A DNA stretch of 64,000 nt, taken from Dichetophora obliterata. Its lineage: Eukaryota > Arthropoda > Insecta > Diptera > Sciomyzidae. Location of the stretch: the NCBI GenBank assembly GCA_963920525.1, contig OY986438.1, positions 120,960,420-121,024,419 on the forward strand, read 5' to 3'. The stretch's first letter is position 1, and each line of letters begins with the position of its first letter. This document shows positions 46,409 to 57,435 of this stretch, piece after piece. Below the pieces are notes generated by a model, which saw nothing but the letters and a program-made list of their open reading frames with translations, made no database searches and was not told where the DNA came from. The position numbers and the translations under genes were made by a program.

Positions 46409-49246
46409 CTACTTTTCACATTCGAAAAGTATGTGCTTTGCATCTTCTTCTAGCGCTGCGCATGAATCACAGCTGCTTATTTCTTTAAGTTTAAATCTAT
46501 GCAGGTATTTGTTAAAACTACCATGGTTTGTCATAGCCTGAGTCAGAAAATATCCCATGTTTCCATGTCGTCTTTCCAGCCAGACTTTTATATTGGGGAT
46601 AAGGCTATATGTCCAGCTCCCGTTCATGTTTTGATTCCAACGTTCTTGCCATTTAGTTACTACATTGTCCCTGGCATTAATTTTTATTTCTGAAATTTTT
46701 TTCTTTCGCTCTTGTGTATTAGTGTTCGCCCAACTTATAAGTTTAGTTTGGGTATATATTTCTTCTCTTTCCAGTATTAATAAGTCTATTGGTGGCAGAC
46801 CTGCAAGCACTAAAGCCGCACTTGTGGACACTGTACGGTACGCTGATATAATACGGAGAGCACTAACTCTCTGTGCTTTCCGTAGTTCCCTCATATTATT
46901 CTTCAGATTCAGTGCCCTGACAAAGGTTGGAGCAGCATAAAGAAGCTGGGAGTGTACTACGCTGTTTATTAATTTTCTCATCTGCGGCCTTGGGCCACCA
47001 CAGTTTGGCATTATTCTGGCCAATGATGCTGCCGTTCGCAAAGCTTTGTCACGAATATTTACTACGTGCTGTCCAAAGCTAAGTTTGTCATCTAATTGCA
47101 CACCCAAATAGCATAAGCTTCGTTTAAAGGGTATCTCTCTATCTTGTAGACGTATTTTCGGTATTTTGAAGACCCTACGATCTGTCACTAGAATTGCTTC
47201 CGTTTTTGGAACTGCAAGTTTCAAACCGTTTCTTCGCAGCCATCTGTTACAACGACATAAGCTATCGTTTACCACTATCTCGATTAATTCGGCAGTTCGC
47301 TGGTTTACTACCAGAGCAATATCATCAGCGTAACCTATTAGTTTTGCACCTTCTTGTAATTCCAAATTCAGTAGACCATCGTACATTACATTCCACAGGA
47401 ATGGTCCTAATACTGAGCCCTGAGGTACACCTGCTGTTATTTGGTGCTCTTTTATACCATTTTCCGTCTCATAGATTAAAATTCTGTTATCCAGATAGTC
47501 TGATACTATGTTAAAGAGATAGTTATCTAAACGTCGGTTTCTGAAAGCTTGTAGTACTACTTTCCACTTTACTGTGTTAAAAGCATTTTTAACATCTAGT
47601 GTTATTATTGAGCAGTATTCTCCTGTTGTTTTGGCCTGTATAGCTTTATTGCATACTGCGCTAATGGCATCAACTGTACTCTTCCCTTTGCGGAAGCCAT
47701 GTTGCATAGGGGATAGTCCGCCAAGGTCATCTATGCGCTCTTCCAAACGTTTTAGCATTACGTACTCTAATAATTTTCCTAGTGAATCCAACATACAGAG
47801 TGGTCTATAGGAACTAGGCTCATTTAATGGTTTATTTCCCTTTCGTAACAAAACTAACTTTTGTATTTTCCATTTAGCTGGAAAGATTCCGTTTATTAGA
47901 CATGAATTGAAGACTTCAAGTAAAAGATCTGGCCATATCTCACATACTACTTTTATGACCTCATTTGGTATACCATCTGGTCCTGGGCTCTTACCTATTT
48001 TTAGTTTACTACATGCATGTGTAATGTCATCTACGTTCAGAGGGATGAAACCTTCGACTTGATAATTTGGTTCTCTTTTTAGCCCATCTTCATCGAATGG
48101 AAATAGTGTTTCTACTATTGTTGTTGCCCACACTGGTTCTTTAATGCCGGGTATAGGTTTAATGCTACCAAGCTTTTTCATCACAATTTTGTACGGTTTG
48201 CCCCATGGGTCGGAATCTATTTCGTTACATAGCTCTGTCCAGCATCTTTTCTTACTCTCTTTTATGGCTGTTCTTAAGGTTTTACGTGCCGTTTTATACT
48301 CAACCGTTAAGAGCTGGTTATCATAGTTTCGTATTGACGCTCGACGTGCTGCAAGGCATTTCGCCCTCAACTCACGTATTTTAGCATTCCACCAGTATAC
48401 TGGGCGCTTGTTATTGTATTTTTGAGCTCTTGGCATTGCGACATTACACGCTTTTGTGAGTATCTTCGTCAGCGACTCTGCGGCATTTTCTACATTTATA
48501 TTTTCGGATTGGTTTTCCATATTTCTATCCTTAGCCCGAGTAATATAATCGGACAATTTTTTGTCATCAAGTTTTCTGACGTTCCATCTTGGGAAATTTG
48601 CATCTTCTACACTCATATTTGGACGTTCATCTATATTAAATGAGATATACTGGTGGTCACTTAAGGTGAGATCTTCCAGCACTATCCAATTCATGTTTTC
48701 ATTGTAGAGGTTTGTCGTTCCAAAGGTGATGTCGATAATACTACCACCTGTACCTCTCCGAAAGGTAAGTTTGTCTCCGATATTAAATATCGTAAGACCA
48801 AGACTAGCAACCATTTCACACACTGTAGTACCCTTTTTATCCATTTTTTTGGAGTTCCATTCTGTAGATTTACTATTGAAGTCTCCTCCAATGATCACTT
48901 TATATTTTGAGGACCTGATAGAAACATCAAGTATGTTAAGGGCTTCTGCAAACAAATTAAAGTCTATATTTGGTGAAAAGTAGCAACTATATACCCTAAT
49001 TTTGCCCACTGTGACATATACGAAGCCAGCGTTGCTTTCATCAACTTCGCTTATTATTAATCTTCTGTTTCTTACCATGATGGCTGCGCAATGGTTTTTG
49101 TCTTCGTACCAAACTTGAGATGGTGGGTTTCTGTACGGTTCGCTTATTAAAAGTATGTCTGCATTAATCTCTGTCGCCTTCTGTATCATCAGGTCTTGCG
49201 CTTCTCTACCCCGTCCTAGATTGATCTGTAGAAATTTCGTGATCAT
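46409..49246 (-). CDS. LINE-F ORF2: endonuclease / reverse transcriptase, 945 aa
   Basis: The AP-type endonuclease occupies about residues 1-230, with QINLGR, Glu36 in ISEPYRNP, Asp122 and Asn124 in GGDFNSKSTEW, SIIDITFG, and Asp197/His198 in LSDHQYISF. The linker carries YWWNAKIRELR. The RT domain, about 420-720, has SPGPDGIPN, SYRPLCMLDSLGK, HGFRKGKSTVDAI, Asp551 in TLDVKNAFN, GVPQGSVLGPFLWNVMYD (606 on) and catalytic YADD at 639-642. The C-terminus has CDSC ... HILFEC. The frame closes at a TAG where a Trp codon is likely. In-frame text continues LEERRALNDMLGVTLTEENL, matching LINE-A's C-terminus, so about 40 residues are lost. The start overlaps the ORF1 stop as ATGA. It would perform target-primed reverse transcription. 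Confidence 0.92.
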   Translation of the reverse strand: MITKFLQINLGRGREAQDLMIQKATEINADILLISEPYRNPPSQVWYEDKNHCAAIMVRNRRLIISEVDESNAGFVYVTVGKIRVYSCYFSPNIDFNLFAEALNILDVSIRSSKYKVIIGGDFNSKSTEWNSKKMDKKGTTVCEMVASLGLTIFNIGDKLTFRRGTGGSIIDITFGTTNLYNENMNWIVLEDLTLSDHQYISFNIDERPNMSVEDANFPRWNVRKLDDKKLSDYITRAKDRNMENQSENINVENAAESLTKILTKACNVAMPRAQKYNNKRPVYWWNAKIRELRAKCLAARRASIRNYDNQLLTVEYKTARKTLRTAIKESKKRCWTELCNEIDSDPWGKPYKIVMKKLGSIKPIPGIKEPVWATTIVETLFPFDEDGLKREPNYQVEGFIPLNVDDITHACSKLKIGKSPGPDGIPNEVIKVVCEIWPDLLLEVFNSCLINGIFPAKWKIQKLVLLRKGNKPLNEPSSYRPLCMLDSLGKLLEYVMLKRLEERIDDLGGLSPMQHGFRKGKSTVDAISAVCNKAIQAKTTGEYCSIITLDVKNAFNTVKWKVVLQAFRNRRLDNYLFNIVSDYLDNRILIYETENGIKEHQITAGVPQGSVLGPFLWNVMYDGLLNLELQEGAKLIGYADDIALVVNQRTAELIEIVVNDSLCRCNRWLRRNGLKLAVPKTEAILVTDRRVFKIPKIRLQDREIPFKRSLCYLGVQLDDKLSFGQHVVNIRDKALRTAASLARIMPNCGGPRPQMRKLINSVVHSQLLYAAPTFVRALNLKNNMRELRKAQRVSALRIISAYRTVSTSAALVLAGLPPIDLLILEREEIYTQTKLISWANTNTQERKKKISEIKINARDNVVTKWQERWNQNMNGSWTYSLIPNIKVWLERRHGNMGYFLTQAMTNHGSFNKYLHRFKLKEISSCDSCAALEEDAKHILFECEK

Positions 49247-50639
49247 TTTCTTGCTTTATTTCTTATGTTGATTGCACACGCTGTACTACCAATATAATGC
49301 TGAGAATTTATTGAGCCACTTTCATGGCATAGTATGCATCTCGTTTCCGCTTTGCATTCTTTAGCTTTGTGTCCCGGATTACAGCATTTTCTGCATAGAT
49401 TGCTTCTATCTGTACCTTTACACTGGCTCGAAATATGACCCTGTTCTAGGCACCTGAAACATTTCTGAACTCTAATCTTACTCCTCAGCCTACACATAAC
49501 CCATCCTACTCTGACTTGCCTCGTACGGAGTAGTGGAGCTGCTAAGTGCTCAGGTAGTTGAACGAGCGCCTGTTTGGTTCCTCCAAACGATGTTCTAAGA
49601 TTTAATATTTTGAACGTTGTGGGTTCTTCTACTTTTGTTGCCTTCATAAGAGCATTAACAAGTTCATCTTTATCTGTTGACTCATCCATGTCTCTGATAT
49701 CAAGAATATGATTTTTGGTAACCGCTCTAATCATGACATCTTCACCAAGCGTGTTACCTATAGCGTTTCTGAGCTTTTCGGCTTGGCCTTCGCCTTTTTT
49801 TAGTTGAACGAGTAAGTCTCCAGCTTTTGTCCTTCTGATACCCCTTATCTCCACACCGATATCAGTGGGATTTACTTGTTGCTTCATCTTTTTTATAACA
49901 TCTGCGTATGACTCAGACGTGTTGGATTTAATTGTTATTGCCTCTCCTTGGATTCGCATTTCACGGCGTTTGTTACTTTGATTATCTTTTTTCTTCCTTG
50001 CTTTTCGGTGGCTCACTAGCTCCCAATCATTTGCCACAGCCGGAGTCTCTGGAATATTTATTTCAGCCTGGGTCTGCAGTGCTTTGTTGCAGGTGTTTTC
50101 GGCACTTTTCGTTTCCTCTCTTGGGCAGGAGAAATAGGGTCAACTTGAGTGACTTTAGATAGCACTTGCTTACGCTCGTCGCATGACAAAACTGGGTTAC
50201 TACCTATCGCTTCCCTGTACTCTTTTAGTTGCTGGTACAGTGCGAAAGCACAGTTAAGATTATCGCGTAACGTCTTGTGTATATTCTCTGCGCCGGAGAC
50301 AATGCCATTTGCTGCGCTAAGTTTATTGCCTAACTCAATAAACGCTTTTTCTTCTGAAATTCTGAGCTGACTTTGATGTCTTTTTTCGCCTTCTAAGCTA
50401 TCTGCTTTACGAGTATTCACAGGTGTGCTCGTGTAATCTCTTATGGTACACACATTTTTACCAGGTGGTTTTTCTGACCCCTTTGCTTGCGGTGATCTTA
50501 CTATCACCGAGCTTTTCACAAAGGGATTTTTTAAGACATTTTCATCACCGTTCCTCGTGTACAAGTCTTCATCTCCGTTTTCCTTGTTGTAGGTTAGTTT
50601 TGTTTTTTCTTGTTGTTGTTTGTTGTTGTAACTCTCCAT
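49243..50639 (-). pseudogene. LINE-F ORF1: gag-like RNA-binding protein, one frameshift
   Basis: Part one (50639-50058, 193 codons, MESYNNKQQQEKTKL) is hydrophilic and ends KHCRPRLK-stop. Part two is open from upstream of 50037 (ALQTQAEINIPETPAVANDW) and ends at 49243. The two join by a one-base shift near ACCTGCAACAAAGCACTGCA (about 50090). Part two contains an RRM-like stretch (LLVQLKKGEGQ, FGGTKQALVQLPE) and zinc knuckles CFRCLEQGHISSQC, CRKCCNPGHKAKEC and CILCHESGSINSQH. The shift may be a mutation or assembly error; a programmed shift is less likely. The TGA stop shares bases with the ORF2 start codon. Confidence 0.82.
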
Positions 50640-51264
50640 TTCAATTGGGTCTCAACTCGAAGCCGCTATCGCCGTTTGAAGTGTAGTTACGTTTTGATCC
50701 CATGGTTATCTATGCAAGCAGTGAGGCCATGCGAGGGTTGACATAAGATCCTTATGGGGTATTATGCCAGTGCCGAATCCGTACTAATCAGGAAATATCC
50801 ATCTGAACCTACACCACCAACTCAATGGTGACAAACATTGAACGTACTCCGAGACTCGCTACGTTTTAACGAGACGGAGGGCAACTGTGACATTAACCTA
50901 TAAGCCATTTCGTTGGAATTTCACTTCCACTTACTGAGGTCATAGACTGCCACAGTTGTCAGCCCAGGGTGCTTCAAATCCAAAACAGTATCCAGCAATG
51001 CCATAATTAGAACCGTACTGGGCTTGATCCTAATGCCTTTCGGCGGGTATTGCCTAGGGAAACCACAGAGACGTCACTCTCCTAATTACACTTCTCTCGA
51101 AGGTACCCTTGTGGCTGGATACCTAGTTAAGGGCGGTATCCACTCGCCCTGTCACAGGGCTTCTTTGGGCACATGCACCACTTTAGTACGCCCTCCATAC
51201 CTGCCACAACTAGGGTCCGCGGGGTCGTTACTCCCGTTATCCTATTCTGAGGATACCCTTGCGG

Positions 51265-52281
51265 ATATACTATATTATACTATACTATACTATACTATAC
51301 TATACTATACTATACTATACTATACTATACTATACTATACTATACTATACTATACTATACTATACTATACTATACTATACTATACTATACTATACTATAC
51401 TATACTATACTATACTATACTATACTATACTATACTATACTATACTATACTATACTATACTATACTATACTATACTATACTATACTATACTATACTATAC
51501 TATACTATACTATACTATACTATACTATACTATACTATACTATACTATACTATACTATACTATACTATACTATACTATACTATACTATACTATACTATAC
51601 TATACTATACTATACTATACTATACTATACTATACTATACTATACTATACTATACTATACTATACTATACTATACTATACTATACTATACTATACTATAC
51701 TATACTATACTATACTATACTATACTATACTATACTATACTATACTATACTATACTATACTATACTATACTATACTATACTATACTATACTATACTATAC
51801 TATACTATACTATACTATACTATACTATACTATACTATACTATACTATACTATACTATACTATACTATACTATACTATACTATACTATACTATACTATAC
51901 TATACTATACTATACTATACTATACTATACTATACTATACTATACTATACTATACTATACTATACTATACTATACTATACTATACTATACTATACTATAC
52001 TATACTATACTATACTATACTATACTATACTATACTATACTATACTATACTATACTATACTATACTATACTATACTATACTATACTATACTATACTATAC
52101 TATACTATACTATACTATACTATACTATACTATACTATACTATACTATACTATACTATACTATACTATACTATACTATACTATACTATACTATACTATAC
52201 TATACTATACTATACTATACTATACTATACTATACTATACTATACTATACTATACTATACTATACTATACTATACTATACT
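51265..52281. repeat. (TATAC)n pentanucleotide microsatellite, right array
   Basis: About 203 units, essentially perfect apart from TATAT near the 5' junction with LINE-F (51275). Same repeat and orientation as 45264-46094, so the LINE splits one array that was about 1.85 kb long. The long repeated-YYTIL frames here are not genes. Confidence 0.97.
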
Positions 52282-54060
52282 GTTCTAAATATATGAAAAA
52301 ATTATGATAAAAAGCATTACATAAATGTTATAATTTTGGAAGTGTTAAAAGAAAAGACAATCCTAGATTAAACAATATATAACTGATTTCCAAATTTAAT
52401 AAGACTGATGATATAGATTGAAATAATATTTAATCCGACAACTTAAAACCTTATCTAGAAGACCTCGGTAGTGCTATTCGTAGGCAGGATACCTAGGATT
52501 TTGATTATTTTTCTTGATAAAAATTAAAATAAGGCAAAATTAATCGTATAGTGTGGAAAATTGTGAAGATTTTATTAAACTTGAGTTGGCTAAGGAGAGA
52601 CCATAGCTCGGGTCTCTCATGAATGTAGTACACAACGAATATCAAAACAAGAGTGAAGATCCAACTCACACCTTAGTAACGCGTGGCTCTTAAATCCTTA
52701 GGATCACAACGATCGGAAAACAGTTTAATGGCAGGTAAATGTTCGCGTTGACTCGGATTCAAAAACTATTTTAATTTTTGGAGTATATGGAAAAAAACTA
52801 AAAACATATAAAACTAAAATACTTGACATGATTTTTTTTTTCTATAATATCTTTTATCGTTTGTGTATTTCAGTAATTTTTTATTATTTAAAAAGTAAAG
52901 CTTAGTAAACCTTTTCTTTTCTCTGAATAAATCTTCTAAAAAGGTAGATATTAGCCTTAGAGTCGGCTTAAAACTTGAGGGTCGGTCAAAGTCCATCAAG
53001 ACACATTTTAAATATTTTGTTTTTAACTTGGTAAATTTTTCTATGATTTTTGAAGTTATTAAACTCCCTTCTTCTAGTCATCCAGCCTTATGCCAATAAT
53101 CCAACTTTTTCGTTATGCAAAAAACGAATTTAATAAGTTCAACTTTTAAAAGGTAAAAATATTTTAAGATTTTAATATGAAATTTGTATGGAAATTGAAA
53201 TGTTTCACTGGCAATACACAAAGATAATACAATAAGATTGCCAAAATAGGTTCATTTTCACAACTTTTTGGTATAAGTATTGGTGTATATACTAAAGTAG
53301 GGCGTATAAAGTATTCGTACAAACAATCATATAGCTAAAACAGCACTTAATCTACACTACGTTGCCAGTATCAGGTTTGTTCATTTAATAAATATCACCT
53401 TCAGCAAAAGTATTTTTGAACGTATTAACAGATAAGAAATCTTAAGCCACACTAATGAATAGCAAAAACTCTAAAAAGTCTTAATGTGTTTGCCAAACAA
53501 AATATTACAATGAAAATGTATCACTTATTATTATTTTATTTGCTCAATAATTGCTTTTTTTTCGTGGTTTGTTAAGTTAATGCTATAAAAACTGCAGTGC
53601 TCTCTTTTCATTCCAACGCACAGCTGTTGTAGCTACAAAGAAACATGCAGCAACAACAAAACAAGAGCTGCAAGCAGTGATTGCATAAAAGTCAATCAAC
53701 AAACGAACTGATTGCAAGAAAATGATTTAATTTTTTATTAAAATACCATTTTTACGACAAAGTAATTGATCGTTGGTGCATGCCATCGTGGACTTTTTAT
53801 TGGAATCGGGAAGATCTTTCATATTCATAAGTCATTTTCAGATGTAATTTAGTGTTTGCACTCATAAAAAAATTTCCAAAAAATCTAGAAAAATAGCACC
53901 CAATCGTTAGAAAATCGGGCTTCATTTAGAAACATGACCGATTTTCTGAATATTAAGTATATATTTTTCGTTAAATTGACACCAGAAGTGGGAAATATTT
54001 TAGGCAAATTATCCAATCATTGAAAAAACTTAGCGCAATTGTGTTAAAATCGTATTACAT
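52282..54060. other. AT-rich intergenic DNA
   Basis: No gene recognised. GAGAGACCATAGCTCGGGTCTCTC at 52594-52617 (longer than quoted arms GAGAGACC / GGTCTCTC) forms a small hairpin. Confidence 0.5.
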
Positions 54061-54064
54061 TTTA

Positions 54065-54262
54065 GTAAGTTTTTCTACCGTTTATTTATCATCGGCTATA
54101 AATAAGAGAAACATTTTCTCTTAAAATAAGAAATTGTCTAGCGTTTATTAACCATCGGCTTTAATTGCGAGTAATATTTTCTCTGAAAATAAGAAATTTT
54201 CTACCGTTTAACCATCGGCTATAATTACGAGAAACATTTTCTCTAAAAATGAGAAATTTTTC
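54065..54262. repeat. Tandem repeat, about three units of 60 bp
   Basis: Each unit contains TTTCTACCGTTTA or a variant, ACCATCGGCTATAATTACGA or a variant, and GAGAAACATTTTCTCT followed by AAAAT(A/G)AGAAAT. GAGAAACATTTTCTC is itself nearly palindromic. Confidence 0.75.
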
Positions 54263-54420
54263 ATCAAATCCCTGAAAAATTTTGGAATTTTTGCAAAAAA
54301 AAAACACCTTTTCTAGGATTTTAAACTGCATTCCGTGAGAATTATGATTTTTATGCAGACAAAAAACTGCAAACATTATTATTATTAACGTTAAATTAAA
54401 TTGAAAAATTACTATTATCC

Positions 54421-54479
54421 GGAGACTTGAACCTTGAATGTAAGTGCATGGGCTTATCTATTCGGCCATCGCAGTTGTT
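54421..54479 (-). other. tRNA-like A and B boxes (tRNA-derived relic)
   Basis: On the minus strand GATGGCCGAATAGATAAGCC resembles the A-box/D-arm of Leu/Ser tRNAs, and GGTTCAAGTCTCCGG is a B-box/T-arm. Only about 27 nt separate them, and no acceptor or anticodon stem can be drawn. It is a pseudogene or SINE head rather than a working tRNA. Confidence 0.45.
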
Positions 54480-54499
54480 AAACAATTGTCGCTTAATTT

Positions 54500-55178
54500 G
54501 CTTCATTAAGAATTGTTCGCTTTGTAAATAATTTTAAAGCATTTTTTCTAGAAATATAAGAAAAATAAATCACTTGTTGTGCACAAAAAAAGAAAAAATT
54601 ACATGTATTTCTATGAAATATTCAGGTATTGTAACTTATATTTCTCGAAATTTAAGAAATCATGCTGTAGAATGTTGGAAGCGGACTTGATATCAATACA
54701 GTTTTTATTCCAAATTATTTCTGCTTGTATACAATTTTTGGAAATTTAACTTTTATCATAGCTTCATTTCTTATATTTAAGTAAAAACTTGTCTTCAAAA
54801 CTAATAAGCTGTTTTGATAACGTTGCAACGACATCCAGACGTAAGATCGTTAAATCATGTAAAAAGTCACTACATTAAGGAGAAACATTTATAGAATATA
54901 GAAAAACCCATGCCTACGAATTGAAGCAACAGTTTCTTAATTTAAGGGAAGCAGATTTTTTTCAGTGTAAAAAGCGCCAAATTTTACCAAAAATTAAAAT
55001 TAAAGCCAATTTCTCAGTTAATCAAATATATCAACATTTTAAGTACGCATGTACCATCTATAATCAAAAATGATTCGAATAGTAAAAATTTCACATAAAT
55101 CCGTTCGGCGGTTCTTGAGTTTATCGGCAGCCACAAAATGCTAAATTTTTAAAAGTTTAATTTTTATATAATTTAATA
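54500..55178. other. AT-rich DNA ending in a Helitron-like phrase
   Basis: No gene. AAATCCGTTCGGCGGTTCTT at about 55097 is a phrase often met in short non-autonomous fly elements and may belong with 56461-57041 on the other side of the rosa insertion. Confidence 0.4.
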
Positions 55179-55180
55179 TA

Positions 55181-56458
55181 CAGGGTGCGCCAAATAACTT
55201 CTTTTTTTAAATTCTATAAAAAAAACTACTGGATATTTTCTGAAATTTCTTTTTTTATTTGAAAGTACAATCCTTCCGGTTAATAATGGAAAATAATTTC
55301 ATTCAAATGGCTGCCTCTGCTGGCCATGCAGTAGCATACACGATCGGTCCAATTTTTAAGCACATTATCGATTGTGTGCAGCTGATTTCATCAATGGCTT
55401 AACGAATATTGTCCTTTAAAGCGTCAATTGTCTCTGGCTTGTCGGCGTAACACTTATCTTTGAGGGCACTCCACAAATAATAGTCCAACGGTGTCAAATC
55501 GCAGCTCCGAGGTGGCCAAACGACATCAGCTCTGCGGCTGATAATGCCATCTTCAAAAACAGGGCGCAAAACATCGAATGTAGCTTCGGCTGTGTGGCAC
55601 GTAGCGCCGTCCTGTTGAAACCAAATGTTGCCAATATCCTCCTCTTCAACTTTTGTGAACAAAAATTCGTTCAACATGGCCGGATAACGATCGCCATTGA
55701 CTGTAACGGCCACTCCTTGCTCATTTTCGAAGAAAAATGGCACAATTATGCCTCTGAACCAAAATCCGCACCAAACAGTGACTCGTTTTGGGTGCAGTGG
55801 CTTTTCAATGTATGCGTACGGGTTTTCTGTGCCCCAAATGCGACAATTTTGCTTGTTTACATACCCGCCGAGATCAAAATGAGCTTCATCTGAAAAGATG
55901 ATTTTTTTGGCAAAACCGGCATCTTCTGCAAGTCGATCGCAGGCCCACTTAGCGAAGCGAAAGCGCATTGGCTTCAACTCCTGAACCAATTGGACTTTGT
56001 ATGGCGTCATACCAAGGTCTTTATGCAAAATTCGTCTCAATGATGTCTCCGAAATGTTCAATTGTTGAGAACGACGGTGAACTGATGTTGATGGCGCTTC
56101 ACGCACACTTTCTGCCACAGCAGCAATATTCTCGGGTGTACGCACTGCTTTTGGCTTTTCACGCTTTGGTTTATCGATGAGGATGCCAGTTTCTTTCACT
56201 TTTTTCATAACGAACATACGGAGCTGACGGTGCTTCTCTTCTTCCAAAATCCGTACGCAATTTTCGCACACATTCTGCAACATTACCATGATTTTCAAAG
56301 TAATGTCGCAATATTTCCCAGCGTAGTTCAAGCGTATACACAACCATATTCGTTAAGCGGAAAGATGAAACTAATTATCTGTCAAACCAGACATGAGCTA
56401 AGTGTTACCATTCACGAAATAAGTAGTAGTTGAAAAAAAAAGTTAGATGGCGGACCTG
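55181..56458 (-). mobile_element. rosa-type (DD41D) transposon, copy 2, both ends present
   Basis: CAGGGTGCGCCAAATAACTT at 55181 and AAGTTAGATGGCGGACCTG ending 56458 form the TIRs, with TA at both flanks (55179-55180 and 56459-56460). Total 1,278 bp. The transposase is damaged. Copy 1 at 11125 supplies the reverse combination: intact gene, missing right TIR. Confidence 0.9.
55399..56343 (-). pseudogene. DD41D transposase, copy 2, broken
   Basis: From KKVKETGILIDKPKREK onward it is almost identical to the intact copy at 11230-12315. The N-terminus is frameshifted: the visible frame begins MCIRLNYAGKYCD instead of MVVYTLEQRWEIL. Three residues (TDH of LKPTDHPM) are deleted, and a stop after ALKDNIR removes about 40 C-terminal residues. 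All three catalytic Asp (FSDEAHF, QQDGATCH, CDLTPLDYY) remain. It is inactive as written but could respond to a transposase supplied in trans, since both TIRs are present. Confidence 0.85.
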
Positions 56459-56460
56459 TA

Positions 56461-57041
56461 TAAAAATCTCGTGTCAAGGTGTTTGTTACAGAACTCCTCC
56501 AAAACGGCTCTACCGATTTTCATGAAATTTTGTATGTATATTTGGTTGGTATGAGAATAGATCGTTAAGTATATTTCACCCTCCTACCCCCAGTGGGCGT
56601 GGCACCTCCCATACAACCCAAATTTGCGATATCGAATATCTTTTGAGTTATAAGCCGCTTAGCTTCGGAATTCGGTATTCGACCACAATTAACACGTGCC
56701 GCTTCGATTATAACATTTTATGGGAGTTGGACAAAGAAGCGTGGCACCTCCCATATAACCCAAATTTGCGATATCGAATAGCTTTTGAGTTAAAGGCCGC
56801 ACAGTCTCGGAGTCAATTTGCACATGAAGTTTTACTGATAAGTTTGTAAGGCGTTAGAGAAGGGAGCGTGGTACCTCCCATACAATCTAAATTTGAGAAA
56901 TTCAACAGCTTTTGAGTTAAAGGTCGCACAGCCATGGAATTCAGTATTCGACCACAATTTACATATACAGTTTCACTGATAACATTTTATTCGCATTTGG
57001 CAACTGGGCAGCGGCAGCAACGCGCCGGGTTTAAGCTAGTA
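56461..57041 (+). mobile_element. Helitron-like non-autonomous element (candidate)
   Basis: It starts near TCTCGTGTCAAGGTGTTTGT, followed by AACTCCTCCAAAACGGCTCT and ACCGATTTTCATGAAATTTT, phrases seen at Helitron 5' ends in insects. Three degenerate units of about 130-150 bp follow, each with GCGTGGCACCTCCCATA (or GTGGTACCTCCCATAC) and AGCTTTTGAGTTAAAGG. The end GCGCCGGGTTTAAGCTAGT has the CTRRT-type terminus. The next base is A rather than the expected T, so the right limit is unsure. Confidence 0.45.
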
Positions 57042-57435
57042 GTATATAGATTATATTTAAATATATTCTGGTTTGCTAAGGGGCTTTGATTCCAACCCCC
57101 TTATCTACGGCGTTGCATACGCCTATACCAGGGTAACCAAAGATACTAGAAAAACGGACAAAATTATTAAAAATACATTTTATACATTATATTTGAGTTA
57201 TAATTTTTTTAAAAACTATAAAGGTACCTACTAGATCCGACCTAAATTTACTTAATAACTCAGTATACGGTATCTGGCCAGCCGGATTGTTTCTAAAAAT
57301 TATTTTATTTAAATAAATCATTGTTAACTAAATAACAATTAAATAGGTACTAATTATGGCGGCTTTTATTTAAATATGAAAAAAGTAACAAAAACTTTAC
57401 AAAGCATTTTTCAAAACACTTAGATTACATTCTTA
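57042..57435. other. AT-rich DNA
   Basis: Contains CCAACCCCCTTATCTACGGC (57092), a phrase related to ones near 16730, 19080 and 37680, suggesting a dispersed repeat whose ends are unknown. Confidence 0.4.

Larger units (their letters stand above)
46095..51264 (-). mobile_element. LINE-F: nearly intact R1-clade LINE inserted in a (TATAC)n microsatellite
   Basis: Minus strand: 5' UTR of about 620 nt (51264-50640), ORF1 (50639-49243), ORF2 (49246-46409), 3' UTR and a poly(A) tail (complement of 46095-46108). The tail passes straight into the pentanucleotide array, and the 5' end (TCCGCAAGGGTATCC) also abuts the same array in the same phase direction. R1-clade relatives such as Waldo and Mino are known to choose microsatellite targets. 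This element is about 5.17 kb, and its only visible lesions are one frameshift in ORF1 and one stop in ORF2. Confidence 0.9.

Noticed and set aside
46308..50686. Several plus-strand frames of 60-106 codons across LINE-F
   Set aside because: They are antisense shadows of ORF1 and ORF2.
45264..52281. CRISPR-like repeat arrays
   Set aside because: The repeats are contiguous 5-bp units without spacers, and the organism is eukaryotic.
51024..52307. 427- and 345-codon open frames of repeated YYTIL
   Set aside because: Same reason, for the right-hand array. The leading part is the antisense of the LINE-F 5' UTR.
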